Source of the DNA: Thiolapillus brandeum
GTDB taxonomy: Bacteria; Pseudomonadota; Gammaproteobacteria; Chromatiales; Chromatiaceae
Length of the DNA: 64,000 nt
NCBI RefSeq assembly: GCF_000828615.1
Contig: NZ_AP012273.1
Span: 3,065,663-3,129,662 of the forward strand
Direction of reading: 5' to 3'
A model generated the notes under the pieces. That model ran no database searches. It had not been told where the DNA came from and saw nothing but the letters and a program-made list of their open reading frames with translations. The position numbers were made by a program, and so were the translations under genes. Positions 35,038 to 43,976 of the stretch are shown piece by piece (the first letter of the stretch is position 1; every line of letters begins with the position of its first letter).

Positions 35038-36663
35038 ATGAAGGAAAATCCACCAACATCACTTTCCGCAGAGGAGTCCGAATATGATGGGACTTCAACT
35101 GGCCGTAGCGCTTGGGTGATTCCAGTCGTACTGGGGTTGTACGCCCTCCTGGTGGTGCTGGTGGTACTCAATGGATTTCTGGAATATCAGTCCTGGGGTT
35201 CTTCCGGCAATGTTTCTGCCGCTGGCGATTCACTACTTTACCGGCTTCTTCTGACCCATGGCCTGGTGCTGGTGCTGATGCTGATTGCGCCGGCGCTGCT
35301 GATGTTCGTCCTGGTGAGCCGGGACCGGGAACTGCAAAGGATGGCGCTCCGTCGGGAAGAACTGCAGACCCAGCTGCGCTATCAGAGTTTTCACGACCCC
35401 CTTACCTCCCTGCCCAACCGCATGCTTCTGGAAGAGCGCCTCAACAGCAAGATTGCGGAGGTACGCCGCTCCGGAAAACGCTTCATGTTTCTGCTGGCCA
35501 GTCTGAGCGATTTCAAACGCATCAACAAAAATCTGGGATATGAGGTAGGCGACGAGGTATTGCAACACGTGGCGCACAACATCGTGGACTGTCTGCGCGA
35601 TGCGGATACTGTGGCCCGTTTTGATGGCGATATTTTTGCGGTAGTGGCAGATATCAACGAAAAAGTCGAAGCCAGTATCATTGCGCGCAAGGTGCAAAAC
35701 AGTCTCAGCCGGCCGATTGACGTGGCGGAGTCCCCGATCACGGTGACCGCTTCCATCGGTGTGGCCATCTTCCCTGATCAGGGTGAGGACATGCCGGTAC
35801 TCATCAAGCATGCTGACAATGCCGTTACCAAGGCCCGGGCCGCCGGCAGCAACAATATCGTCTTTTCCGAAGAGGATGCCAGCAGCGGCATGGATCGCCT
35901 GGCACTCATTACCGGCATCAAGGATGCCATGATGGAAGGCCATCTGAGCATGGTATTTCAACCCAAGCTGGCGTTGACGGCGCCGGATACCCACGCTTTT
36001 GAGGCATTGTTGCGCTGGCATCATCCTAAACACGGGCTGCTGCCCTGTGATGTGTATATACCCCTGGTGGAGCAGACCCGGCATATCATCGACCTGACCC
36101 ACTGGACCGTAGGCGCCTGTTTTGATGTGCAGCGCAAGCTGCTGGATCAGGGAGTGCGTGCCAGCATTGCTGTAAACCTGTCTGCCCGGGTTCTGGATGA
36201 AGATGGCTTCCCCCTGTGGGTGGAGCGCATGATCATGCAGTATGGGCTGGATCCTTCCCTGGTGCGCTTCGAGCTGACGGAAAGTGCCATCATGCAGGAT
36301 TCGGAACGCGCCCTGCAGGTATTGTTGCAACTGGCTGCTATTGGTGTGGGGCTGAGTATCGATGATTTCGGCGTCGGCCATTCCTCTTTGGCCTACCTCT
36401 CGCGCCTACCCGTGGATGAGCTCAAGGTGGACAAGAGTTTCGTCCTGAGCATGATCAAATGGGAGAGCGACCGTGCCATCGTGCGTGCCACCATCAATCT
36501 GGCCCATGATCTGGGCCTGAACGTGGTGGCAGAGGGTGTGGAGGAGATGGAGCAGGCCACCATGCTGCGTGAAATGGAGTGCGATATGCTGCAGGGCTTC
36601 TACATCAGTCATCCTCTTACCCAGGAGCAGCTGCAGCAGTGGATTTCCTCCCAGGCAGCCTGA
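35038..36663 (+). CDS. GGDEF/EAL protein with degenerate GGDEF site
   Basis: 541 residues. Two membrane helices (about 25-45 and 67-91), then a GGDEF domain (about 115-275) and an EAL domain (about 290-535). The GGDEF signature reads FDGDIF rather than GGDEF, so cyclase activity is probably lost. The EAL domain keeps EALLRW, the VNLSARVL block, IDDFGVGHSSL, LKVDKSF and AEGVE, all expected of an active c-di-GMP phosphodiesterase. It is likely a membrane-tethered hydrolase whose GGDEF half is regulatory. Confidence 0.9.
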   Translation: MKENPPTSLSAEESEYDGTSTGRSAWVIPVVLGLYALLVVLVVLNGFLEYQSWGSSGNVSAAGDSLLYRLLLTHGLVLVLMLIAPALLMFVLVSRDRELQRMALRREELQTQLRYQSFHDPLTSLPNRMLLEERLNSKIAEVRRSGKRFMFLLASLSDFKRINKNLGYEVGDEVLQHVAHNIVDCLRDADTVARFDGDIFAVVADINEKVEASIIARKVQNSLSRPIDVAESPITVTASIGVAIFPDQGEDMPVLIKHADNAVTKARAAGSNNIVFSEEDASSGMDRLALITGIKDAMMEGHLSMVFQPKLALTAPDTHAFEALLRWHHPKHGLLPCDVYIPLVEQTRHIIDLTHWTVGACFDVQRKLLDQGVRASIAVNLSARVLDEDGFPLWVERMIMQYGLDPSLVRFELTESAIMQDSERALQVLLQLAAIGVGLSIDDFGVGHSSLAYLSRLPVDELKVDKSFVLSMIKWESDRAIVRATINLAHDLGLNVVAEGVEEMEQATMLREMECDMLQGFYISHPLTQEQLQQWISSQAA

Positions 36664-36749
36664 GACCTGGAGCTTCTATAACCCATTGGTTATTAATGGA
36701 TATTCTGTTGTTTCCCCATACATTCCCTGTAGTTGCCGGGATGCCGTCA

Positions 36750-36779
36750 TTGACCTAAATAAGTATTTTCTGTTATACA
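36750..36779 (+). promoter_or_regulatory. Promoter of the monohaem cytochrome c gene
   Basis: TTGACC (36750-36755), 18-base spacer, TATACA (36774-36779), about 60 bases before the ATG. TTATAC shifted by one base gives a 17-base spacer. Confidence 0.65.
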
Positions 36780-36846
36780 TACCGGGTTTGTCGTCCTGTG
36801 AGGGGCGGTTTCATTCGCGTAACATAGACAACTACGGAGTTGGGAA

Positions 36847-37155
36847 ATGAAAAAAATTATCGTGATTGCGGCACTGGTTGCCGGTATGGGTTCCATGGGT
36901 TCTGCAATGGCCGCGGGTGATGCGGCGGCAGGCAAGGTGAAGGCTGCTGTATGCGCTGCCTGTCATGGCGCCAACGGTATCAGCGTAAACGCCATGTGGC
37001 CAAACCTGGCCGGACAGAAGGCGGACTATATTATCAAGCAGCTGAAGGCATTCAAGGCCGGTACCCGCAAGGATCCCCTGATGTCTCCCCAGGCTGCACA
37101 GCTGTCCGATCAGGATATTGAGAATGTCGCGGCGCATTTTTCCAGCCTGAAGTGA
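36847..37155 (+). CDS. Periplasmic class I cytochrome c
   Basis: 102 residues with a signal peptide (to about residue 22, AMA-AG). One haem site, CAACH (C36-H40), and an axial methionine candidate in [26 protein letters not shown]. The mature protein, about 80 residues, resembles a half-cytochrome c4 or c553-type carrier. Electron shuttle in the periplasm. It is followed by its own terminator, 84 bases before a cytochrome c4 with a very similar domain, suggesting duplication. Confidence 0.93.
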   Translation: MKKIIVIAALVAGMGSMGSAMAAGDAAAGKVKAAVCAACHGANGISVNAMWPNLAGQKADYIIKQLKAFKAGTRKDPLMSPQAAQLSDQDIENVAAHFSSLK

Positions 37156-37163
37156 TCTGAACC

Positions 37164-37193
37164 GGGGGCTGTTCTTTACAGCCCCCTGTTTTC
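37164..37193 (+). terminator. Terminator after the monohaem cytochrome gene
   Basis: GGGGGCTGT-TCTTT-ACAGCCCCC, a nine-bp stem, followed by TGTTTTCGGTTTT. Confidence 0.85.
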
Positions 37194-37238
37194 GGTTTTG
37201 TAATTTTAGAAATCTTAAGAATGTACTTGGAGTATGAA

Positions 37239-37844
37239 ATGAAAAAAGCACTGTTGATTGCTTCTTTTATTGCCATGGCAGCTACCGGTGTTGCGCAAGC
37301 GGCCGGTGATGCGGCAGCTGGCAAGACCAAATCCGCAGCCTGTGCTGCCTGTCACGGTGCTGACGGCAACAGCGGCGTCAATCCCCTTTGGCCCAAACTC
37401 GCGGGCCAGCATCCCAAGTACATCATGAAGCAGTTGCATGATTTCAAGGCGGGTAAGCGCAAGGATGCCACCATGGCGCCCATGGCGGCTCCCCTGAATG
37501 ATCAGGATATGGAAAATCTGGCAGCTTATTTCTCCAGCCAGACCCGCACTATTGGTGAAGCGGCCAAAGACAAGGTCGCCCAGGGTGAAAAGCTCTATCG
37601 CGCTGGCAGCAGCAATGGTGCTCCCGCCTGTTCCGGATGCCATGGTCCCGCAGGTGGCGGTAATGCGGCTGCCAACTTCCCCAGCCTTGGTGGTCAAAGC
37701 GCGGACTACGTGGCCAAGCAGCTCAAGGCTTTCCGTGATGGTACACGTAGCAACGATATGAATGGCATGATGGCTGGAGTTGCGGCCAAGCTCAGCGATG
37801 CTGAGATTGCAGCCGTATCCCAGTACGTTCAGGGTCTGCACTGA
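37239..37844 (+). CDS. Dihaem cytochrome c4
   Basis: 201 residues with a signal peptide (MKKALLIASFIAMAATGVAQA). Two haem c domains: CAACH near residue 38 and CSGCH near 132, each followed by a Met ligand candidate (MAPMAAPLNDQD and MNGMMAGVAAKLSDAE). Classic c4 layout; carries electrons towards terminal oxidases. GGAG lies seven bases upstream of ATG 37239; an ATG 18 bases earlier is rejected because it precedes that site. Confidence 0.95.
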   Translation: MKKALLIASFIAMAATGVAQAAGDAAAGKTKSAACAACHGADGNSGVNPLWPKLAGQHPKYIMKQLHDFKAGKRKDATMAPMAAPLNDQDMENLAAYFSSQTRTIGEAAKDKVAQGEKLYRAGSSNGAPACSGCHGPAGGGNAAANFPSLGGQSADYVAKQLKAFRDGTRSNDMNGMMAGVAAKLSDAEIAAVSQYVQGLH

Positions 37845-37871
37845 TCTTCCACGCAGGACCGGTATAGCCCC

Positions 37872-37906
37872 AAACCCCACCAGTTCACGCTGGCGGGGTT
37901 TTTTTA
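37872..37906 (+). terminator. Terminator after cytochrome c4
   Basis: AAACCCCACCAG-TTCACG-CTGGCGGGGTTT, one mismatch, then a T-rich run. Confidence 0.88.
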
Positions 37907-38307
37907 TGGGGATGATTGGCCCGAGGATCCATCCGGTTCCGGCGGGTGGAACGGCCTTTATTATGTTTGTCGGTTCACTCGTTCATCCAGCCAGCCATAC
38001 GATCTAATACTCTACTTGTTGCATTGATTTTGCAGCACACAACCGATGTTGGCGCTGGATGCGGCAATGGGTGTCTATGCTTGAAAAGGCCGGAATCAGG
38101 TAGTGGCTGTGAATACTGATAGTGAACGGGGTTGTGGATCTTCAGCAATAACCCGGTTATTGCCCAGTTCCTTGGCGTGGTACATAACTCAGAACGTAGC
38201 AATCCAGCCTGTCCAGCCAAGCTGTGCCCATCAACATCAGAATGCCCAATAAGAGTACCAGCCGATTCATCAGAGATTACCCACCATGGATGGCTTATAC
38301 GGCGCTA
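37907..38307. other. Gene-poor gap with a 19-bp perfect palindrome
   Basis: No credible frame in this 401-base gap. It contains GCAATAACC-C-GGTTATTGC at 38145-38163, perfectly symmetric over 19 bp, which looks like an operator for a dimeric regulator. Nothing else recognised. Confidence 0.5.
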
Positions 38308-38601
38308 TCACCCTTCCCAGGGTTCGTGGGTTTCCAGCCTGCAACCATAGCCATGGTAACTGTGGCGTTCCTCTTCCGTGCGGCGGGTTATGGTCATGTG
38401 CATATGCACGGGGGCCGGATCGTATTTTGATTTCATGACAACTTCCAGCGCAGCATTGATCGGCAGGTCATCCGGCAACCAGAGCATGGCGCCGGTGGTG
38501 CTTATGTCACTGAGGAAGCCGATACCAAATGCCTCATCCGCACCGGTGCGATAGCGTACGGGACCATGCCACTCTACTCTGGGGCTTATGCGTCGGTCCA
38601 T
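38308..38601 (-). CDS. PilZ-domain protein
   Basis: 97 residues. RRISPRVEW near the N-terminus supplies the RxxxR-type basic motif, and SDISTTGAML the D/NxSxxG motif, the two c-di-GMP-binding elements of PilZ domains. It is a stand-alone c-di-GMP receptor. It starts MDRRISPRVEWHGPVRYRTG. It lies close to the GGDEF/EAL gene and not far from HD-GYP, so it may respond to the same pool. No partner gene is adjacent. Confidence 0.88.
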   Translation of the reverse strand: MDRRISPRVEWHGPVRYRTGADEAFGIGFLSDISTTGAMLWLPDDLPINAALEVVMKSKYDPAPVHMHMTITRRTEEERHSYHGYGCRLETHEPWEG

Positions 38602-38706
38602 ATTTTCCTCCTGGCTTGAAACCTGAATTCATGGACTCAGGTTGAGAATCACTACAATTCCATTATGAACCATTTGGAGGCTTTTGGTATTGCAGGATTA
38701 GATGGC

Positions 38707-38857
38707 TGTTGAAAAACACCGTTTTTCGGCAGCCTGATTGCCGCACAAGGATATGCGGCCATTTTCAATGGCCATCAGTCATTGAAAATGGAGGAAAGAC
38801 AAAATCGCATTTTTGTCTTTCCGAGTTGAAAAAGCCCAAGGAAGGGCTTTTTCAACA
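38707..38857. repeat. 151-bp multi-hairpin repeat element
   Basis: Ends are the inverted repeat TGTTGAAAAA / TTTTTCAACA. Inside are at least three strong hairpins: CATTTTCAATG/CATTGAAAATG (38760-38790), GGAAAGACAAAA/TTTTGTCTTTCC (38793-38822) and GTTGAAAAAGCCC/GGGCTTTTTCAAC (38825-38856). It lies downstream of lon and upstream of the PilZ gene on the same strand. It may be a MITE-like repeat or a structured 3' region of lon; the last hairpin could terminate lon. Confidence 0.65.
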
Positions 38858-38942
38858 TTCTTGTTAGGGCCTGGCAGGAAATTCTGTTGGAACAGACACC
38901 TCCGCTGCAAAACTGCCGGACAGGAATGGTTGGGCATGCCCA

Positions 38943-41306
38943 TCAACGCTTTTTCCGGAACAACAGGGGCAGCACATCCTCGTAGGTGGTGGCGAAACGC
39001 ACACGAATGCCCTTGCGAATATGTTCAGGGATTTCATCCCAGTCGCCCTGGTTGTCCCGGGGCAGGATCAATTCCCGGATACCGGAGCGGCGCGCCGCGA
39101 TGACTTTTTCGCGGATACCGCCCACGGGAAAGACCTCGCCCGTCAGGGTGAGTTCACCGGTCATGGCGATCGGTCGAGCGGTTTTGCCCAGAGCCAGGGA
39201 TACCAGAGCCGAGGCCATGGTGACGCCTGCTGACGGACCATCCTTGGGAGTAGCGCCGGCAGGTACATGCAGATGGATGAAGGCCTTCTCAAAAAAGCTG
39301 TCCGGGATGCCAAATGCCTGGGCGTGGCTGACCACATAACCATAGGCGATCTCGGCGGATTCCTTCATTACATCGCCCAGTTGCCCCGTGAGCTTGAAGC
39401 CCCGGCTGTAACTGTGTGTGTGTACGGCCTCAATGCTGAGTGTCGCGCCGCCCATGGATGTCCATGCCAGACCGGTGATGACGCCGGGGCCGGACAGGTT
39501 GCGCTCGTCGCGGAACACCGCAGGACCGAGATATTCCTTCAGGTCTTTCAGGGTCACTTCAATGGGAGGCTGCTTCCCTTCCATCATTTTCACCACAGCT
39601 TTGCGCACGATGCGCGCCAGCTGCTTGTCCAGACGGCGCACTCCGGCATCCCGGGCGTAGTCTTCAATGATCCTGCGCAACACCGGGGCATTGATTTTCA
39701 CGTCGCGGCGTTTCAGTCCCGCTTCCCGCAGTTGTTTGGGTAACAGATAGCGGCGGGCGATCTGCAGTTTTTCTTCGGGGATATAACCGGAAAGCTGAAT
39801 GATTTCCATGCGGTCGAGAAGGGGAGCGGGAATGCTGTCCAGCTGGTTGGCGGTGCAGATGAACAAGGCTTCCGACAGATCGAAGCGCAAATCCAGGTAA
39901 TGGTCCAGAAATTCACTGTTCTGCTCCGGGTCCAATACCTCCAGGAGCGCGGAAGCGGGATCGCCCTGGTAGCTGGCGCCAATCTTGTCGATTTCATCCA
40001 GCATGATCACCGGGTTCTGGACTCCCGCCTGTTTCATGGCCTGTATGAATTTACCGGGCATGGCGCCGATATAGGTGCGGCGGTGGCCCTTGATTTCCGC
40101 TTCATCGCGAATACCACCCACAGAGAAGCGGTAGAAGCGCCTACCCATGGCTTCGGCCACGGATTTACCAATGGAAGTCTTGCCAACGCCGGGCGGTCCG
40201 ACCAACAGGATGATGGAGCCCTTGATCTCGCCCCGCTGAATGCCCAGGGCAAGGAATTCCAGGATACGCTCCTTGACGTCGTCCAGGCCGAAATGATCCC
40301 TGTCCAGCACCTTGCGTGCATGGCCGAGTTCCAGATTGTCCTCGGACTCCCGGCCCCAGGGCAGCACAGTGATCCAGTCCAGGTAGTTGCGGGTGACGTT
40401 GTATTCGGCAGAACTGGAATCGAGCATGGCCAGCTTGCCCAGTTCTTCCTCCACCCGCTCACTGGCCTCTTCGGTAAGGGTCAGTTTATCCAGACGTTCA
40501 CGGAATTTCTCGATATCGGCGCTACGGTCATCCTTGGCAATGCCCAGTTCCTGCTGGATAACCTTGAGCTGTTCGCGGAGGAAGAACTCGCGCTGCTGGC
40601 TGTCCATTCGTTCTTCCACGGTTTCCCGGATTTTTTGCTGGGAACGCGCCAGTTCCAGTTCCTTGCTGATCAGGGCCAGCACCTTCTCCATGCGGGGCAG
40701 CAGTTCAACGGTTTCGAGTACCTCCTGTTGCTCGGTCTTTCCCGCAGAGGTCAGTCCTGTGGCGAAATCCGCCAACAGGGAAGGGTTGTCAGGTCCAAAA
40801 CGATCCAGGAAGAAGCGCAGCTCTTCCTGCAGCAGGGGATTGAGGGGCAGCAGTTCCTTGATGGTGTTGATGATGGCCAGGGCATAGGCCTTGATCTCTT
40901 CGGAGGGTTTGCCCACTTCCTCGCGCAGGTACTCCACCCGGGCAATATAGGGTGGAACATCGCTGATATATTTCTTTATGCGGAAGCGCTGCAGGCATTC
41001 CACCAGCACCTGCAGTCGTCCATCCACCGTATGCACTTTGTGAATACGGCCTACGGTACCGACCTGGTACATGGCCTCTGGTGAGGTCTTCTCGGCTTCA
41101 TCGTCTTCGGTCAGCACCAGGCCGATGAGATCTGAATCCGACTCCCGTATGGCCTCGATGGTAGGCATCCAGAATTCTGCGTCCATGAGCAGGGGTACTC
41201 CCTGCCCGGGAAAGAAAGGGCGGGCGGCAATGGGCAGGAGATGAATGATGTTCGGCAGTACTTCATCTGCCCGGGCGAGCAACTGGGTTTCCTGGTTCAT
41301 GGGCAT
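38943..41306 (-). CDS. lon: ATP-dependent Lon protease
   Basis: 787 residues, like E. coli Lon (784). N-terminal substrate-binding LON domain (about 15-210), coiled coil, AAA+ module with Walker A GPPGVGKT and Walker B VIMLDEIDK, and a C-terminal protease domain with catalytic Ser692 in PKDGPSAGV and its Lys in GGIREKV. Degrades misfolded and regulatory proteins. It begins MPMNQETQLLARADEVLPNI, slightly longer than a few family members. Monocistronic by context. Confidence 0.98.
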   Translation of the reverse strand: MPMNQETQLLARADEVLPNIIHLLPIAARPFFPGQGVPLLMDAEFWMPTIEAIRESDSDLIGLVLTEDDEAEKTSPEAMYQVGTVGRIHKVHTVDGRLQVLVECLQRFRIKKYISDVPPYIARVEYLREEVGKPSEEIKAYALAIINTIKELLPLNPLLQEELRFFLDRFGPDNPSLLADFATGLTSAGKTEQQEVLETVELLPRMEKVLALISKELELARSQQKIRETVEERMDSQQREFFLREQLKVIQQELGIAKDDRSADIEKFRERLDKLTLTEEASERVEEELGKLAMLDSSSAEYNVTRNYLDWITVLPWGRESEDNLELGHARKVLDRDHFGLDDVKERILEFLALGIQRGEIKGSIILLVGPPGVGKTSIGKSVAEAMGRRFYRFSVGGIRDEAEIKGHRRTYIGAMPGKFIQAMKQAGVQNPVIMLDEIDKIGASYQGDPASALLEVLDPEQNSEFLDHYLDLRFDLSEALFICTANQLDSIPAPLLDRMEIIQLSGYIPEEKLQIARRYLLPKQLREAGLKRRDVKINAPVLRRIIEDYARDAGVRRLDKQLARIVRKAVVKMMEGKQPPIEVTLKDLKEYLGPAVFRDERNLSGPGVITGLAWTSMGGATLSIEAVHTHSYSRGFKLTGQLGDVMKESAEIAYGYVVSHAQAFGIPDSFFEKAFIHLHVPAGATPKDGPSAGVTMASALVSLALGKTARPIAMTGELTLTGEVFPVGGIREKVIAARRSGIRELILPRDNQGDWDEIPEHIRKGIRVRFATTYEDVLPLLFRKKR

Positions 41307-41445
41307 TCTTTATTCTTGCTGGATTTTCGGACTTTCCAACATGGGGACAAATCCCGGGAATGCAATAAGCTGGGGGCCGTAGCATTTCCATCCACTTCCT
41401 GAATACCGGAATCCCTGGAACCATCCTGAACCCGAGTTCACGGAT

Positions 41446-42228
41446 TCAGGCTGAGGCAATGCCTTTGTACAGGCAGGAAAACTGTTCCAGGCTCAATTGT
41501 TCTGCCCGGATCGAGGGATCGATGCCGCAGTCTTCGATGGTTTTCTCTGTTGCCAGGCCTTTGAGGGTATTGCGCAAGGTTTTGCGCCGCTGGGAAAACG
41601 CCTGAGTGACCAGTTGACCAAACAGGGCGATATCGTTTACCTGGTGCAGGGGATGCGGATAAGGAGTGAGCCGCACGAAAGCCGAATCCACTTTGGGAGG
41701 TGGCTGGAATGCACCCGGGCCAATGGGAAACAGCATCTGCACCTGACAGCGGATCTGCAGCATGACGCTCAGGCGGCCGTAGGTCTTGCTGCCGGGGCCG
41801 GCCACCATGCGCTCCACGACTTCTTTCTGCAGCATGAAGTGCATGTCCCGGATGCACTGGCTGTTTTCCAGCAGGTGAAAAAGCAGGGGCGTGGAAATAT
41901 TGTAGGGCAGGTTGCCCACCACGCGCAGTTTTTCCCCTTCTTCCGCAAGGGCGCAGAAATCGAACTTCAGGGCGTCGGCCGAATGCAGATGGAAATGTTC
42001 CCGGTCCCCATAGCGGGATTCCAGCAGGCGCACCAGGTCCCGGTCCAGTTCCACGGCGTCCAGGCGTCCAACCCGGGGCAGGAATTGTTCCGTGATGGCG
42101 CCCTGCCCCGGACCGATTTCCACCAGGTGGTCCTCCGTTGAAGGGTTGATGGCGCTCACGATTCGGCTGATCACGCCGGGATCATGAAGAAAGTTCTGGC
42201 CAAAACGCTTGCGGGCTCTATGGGTCAT
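41446..42228 (-). CDS. rsmA: 16S rRNA dimethyladenosine transferase
   Basis: 260 residues from ATG at 42228, where the conserved THRARKRFGQNFLHD begins; a frame from 42360 would add 44 unrelated residues. SAM motif EIGPGQGAITEQFL and the NLPYNISTPLLFHLL block identify KsgA/RsmA, which dimethylates two adenosines at the 3' end of 16S rRNA. A palindromic repeat overlaps its last codons. It does not neighbour pdxA or apaG here, unlike in E. coli. Confidence 0.96.
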   Translation of the reverse strand: MTHRARKRFGQNFLHDPGVISRIVSAINPSTEDHLVEIGPGQGAITEQFLPRVGRLDAVELDRDLVRLLESRYGDREHFHLHSADALKFDFCALAEEGEKLRVVGNLPYNISTPLLFHLLENSQCIRDMHFMLQKEVVERMVAGPGSKTYGRLSVMLQIRCQVQMLFPIGPGAFQPPPKVDSAFVRLTPYPHPLHQVNDIALFGQLVTQAFSQRRKTLRNTLKGLATEKTIEDCGIDPSIRAEQLSLEQFSCLYKGIASA

Positions 42229-42302
42229 GGGGGAATTGTACTTGTATTCTGGCGCCATTGGGCTATTGCTTATAAGTACCGGCAACAAAGAGGAGAGAGA
42301 AT

Positions 42303-42536
42303 ATGTCTGACTGGTGCACTGATGTGCTGATTCACATCGACGAAGATCTTGATGATGCAAATATCCACGATATCGAGCGAGATGTCAGCATGATCGACGG
42401 CGTTTACAGCGCTTGCGTACATGAAAAGGCCCGTCATCTGCTCGTTGTGGACTATGATCCGGCAATAGTGGCCACCATGAATCTGCTGAACCCGGTGCAG
42501 ACCCGTGGCCTGCATGGGGAGCTGGTTGGTTTGTGA
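42303..42536 (+). CDS. HMA-like small ferredoxin-fold protein lacking the metal motif
   Basis: 77 residues with the beta-alpha-beta layout of heavy-metal-associated domains: VLIHIDEDLDDANIHDIERDVSMIDGVYSACVHEKARHLLVVDYDPAIV. The CxxC metal-binding pair at the usual first loop is absent. The pattern matches small 'heavy-metal-associated' annotated proteins that occur in sulfur oxidisers. GAGGAGAG precedes the ATG. The 75-base gap from divergent rsmA should hold its promoter. Function unknown. Confidence 0.75.
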   Translation: MSDWCTDVLIHIDEDLDDANIHDIERDVSMIDGVYSACVHEKARHLLVVDYDPAIVATMNLLNPVQTRGLHGELVGL

Positions 42537-42620
42537 GACCCGGGGCCGTGCACAAGCCGGATGGCGGGAGCAGCCTGAAAGTTATACAATTTCCTGCCGT
42601 TTCCCACTGACTGAGCAAGA

Positions 42621-43970
42621 ATGCCCGGCAAGCTGTACATAAAGACCTTCGGATGCCAGATGAATGAGTATGACTCCTCCAAGATGGAGGATGTGCTCAG
42701 GGATGCCCATGGCATGGAGCTGGTGGCCGTACCGGAAGAAGCGGACGTGCTGCTGCTCAATACCTGCTCTATCCGGGAGAAGGCCCAGGAGAAGGTTTTT
42801 TCTCTGCTGGGCCGCTGGAAAGACTGGAAAAAGGACAAGCCGGGCCTGGTGATTGGCGTCGGCGGTTGCGTGGCCAGCCAGGAAGGCGAGGCCATCCGCC
42901 GCCGGGCGCCTTTTGTAGACCTGGTGTTTGGCCCTCAAACCCTGCATCGCCTGCCGGCCATGCTGGAACAGGTTCGTACCAGCGGCAGGGCCGTGGTGGA
43001 CGTAAGCTTTCCCGAGATCGAGAAATTCGACCGCCTGCCGGAGCCCCGGGCGGAAGGCCCTTCCGCTTTCGTCTCCATCATGGAAGGCTGCTCCAAATAC
43101 TGCACCTATTGCGTAGTGCCCTATACCCGGGGCACGGAGATCAGCCGTCCCTTCGATGATGTTGTCGCCGAAGTCGCCCAGCTCGCCGGCCAGGGGGTGC
43201 GCGAGGTGAATCTCCTGGGCCAGAACGTGAATGCCTACCGGGGGGAGATGCACGATGGAGAGGTGGCCGATCTGGCTTTGCTGATCCGCTATGTGGCGGC
43301 CATCGACGGCATCGAACGCATCCGCTTCACCACCTCCCATCCCGTGGAGTTCTCGGACAGCCTCATCGAGGTATATGGCGAGGTGCCGGAGCTGGTGAGT
43401 TTCCTGCATCTGCCGGTGCAGTCCGGCTCGGACCGGGTGCTCATGGCCATGAAGCGCGGTCACAGCGCTTTCGAGTACAAGCAAAAGATCCGGCGCCTGC
43501 GGGCCATCCGTCCCGACATCAGCATTTCCTCGGATTTCATCGTCGGTTTTCCCGGAGAGACAGAAGAGGATCACCGCCTCACCATGCAGCTCATCGAGGA
43601 TATTGGTTTCGACCAGTCTTTCAGTTTCATCTACAGCCGCCGTCCCGGCACCCCTGCGGCGGATTTTACCGACGATGTGCCTCACCAAACCAAGCAGGCC
43701 CGCCTTGCTCAATTGCAGCAGGCCATCAACAGCAACGCCCAGCGCATCAGCCGCCGGATGGTGGGGACGCTGCAACGCGTGCTGGTGGAACGTCATGCGC
43801 GCAAGGACAGCCGGGAGCTGGCCGGGCGCACGGAAAACAACCGGGTGGTGAACTTCCCTGGCCCGGACAACCTTGTCGGGCAATTCGTGGAGGTGCGTAT
43901 TACCGAAGCCCTGCCCAATTCACTGCGTGGAGAACTGCCGGAATCCGCTGCTGCCGCGGCCACCGCCTGA
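42621..43970 (+). CDS. miaB: tRNA-2-methylthio-N6-dimethylallyladenosine synthase
   Basis: 449 residues. Radical SAM methylthiotransferase: N-terminal UPF0004 domain with conserved Cys (TFGCQMN, NTCSIRE, GVGGCVA), radical SAM site CSKYCTYC near 156-163, and a C-terminal TRAM domain. It adds the methylthio group to ms2i6A37 of tRNA. First gene of a miaB-ybeZ-ybeY-corC run, as in E. coli. Confidence 0.97.
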   Translation: MPGKLYIKTFGCQMNEYDSSKMEDVLRDAHGMELVAVPEEADVLLLNTCSIREKAQEKVFSLLGRWKDWKKDKPGLVIGVGGCVASQEGEAIRRRAPFVDLVFGPQTLHRLPAMLEQVRTSGRAVVDVSFPEIEKFDRLPEPRAEGPSAFVSIMEGCSKYCTYCVVPYTRGTEISRPFDDVVAEVAQLAGQGVREVNLLGQNVNAYRGEMHDGEVADLALLIRYVAAIDGIERIRFTTSHPVEFSDSLIEVYGEVPELVSFLHLPVQSGSDRVLMAMKRGHSAFEYKQKIRRLRAIRPDISISSDFIVGFPGETEEDHRLTMQLIEDIGFDQSFSFIYSRRPGTPAADFTDDVPHQTKQARLAQLQQAINSNAQRISRRMVGTLQRVLVERHARKDSRELAGRTENNRVVNFPGPDNLVGQFVEVRITEALPNSLRGELPESAAAAATA

Positions 43971-43976
43971 ACCTGT

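Noticed and set aside
39900..41084. 394-codon plus-strand frame over lon
   Set aside because: Antisense to lon with no domain.
42228..42360. N-terminal extension of rsmA
   Set aside because: The added 44 residues are unlike the family, which starts at THRARKRFGQNFL, and they would overlap the promoter region of the divergent gene.
42582..43883. 433-codon minus-strand frame over miaB
   Set aside because: Antisense to miaB with no domain.
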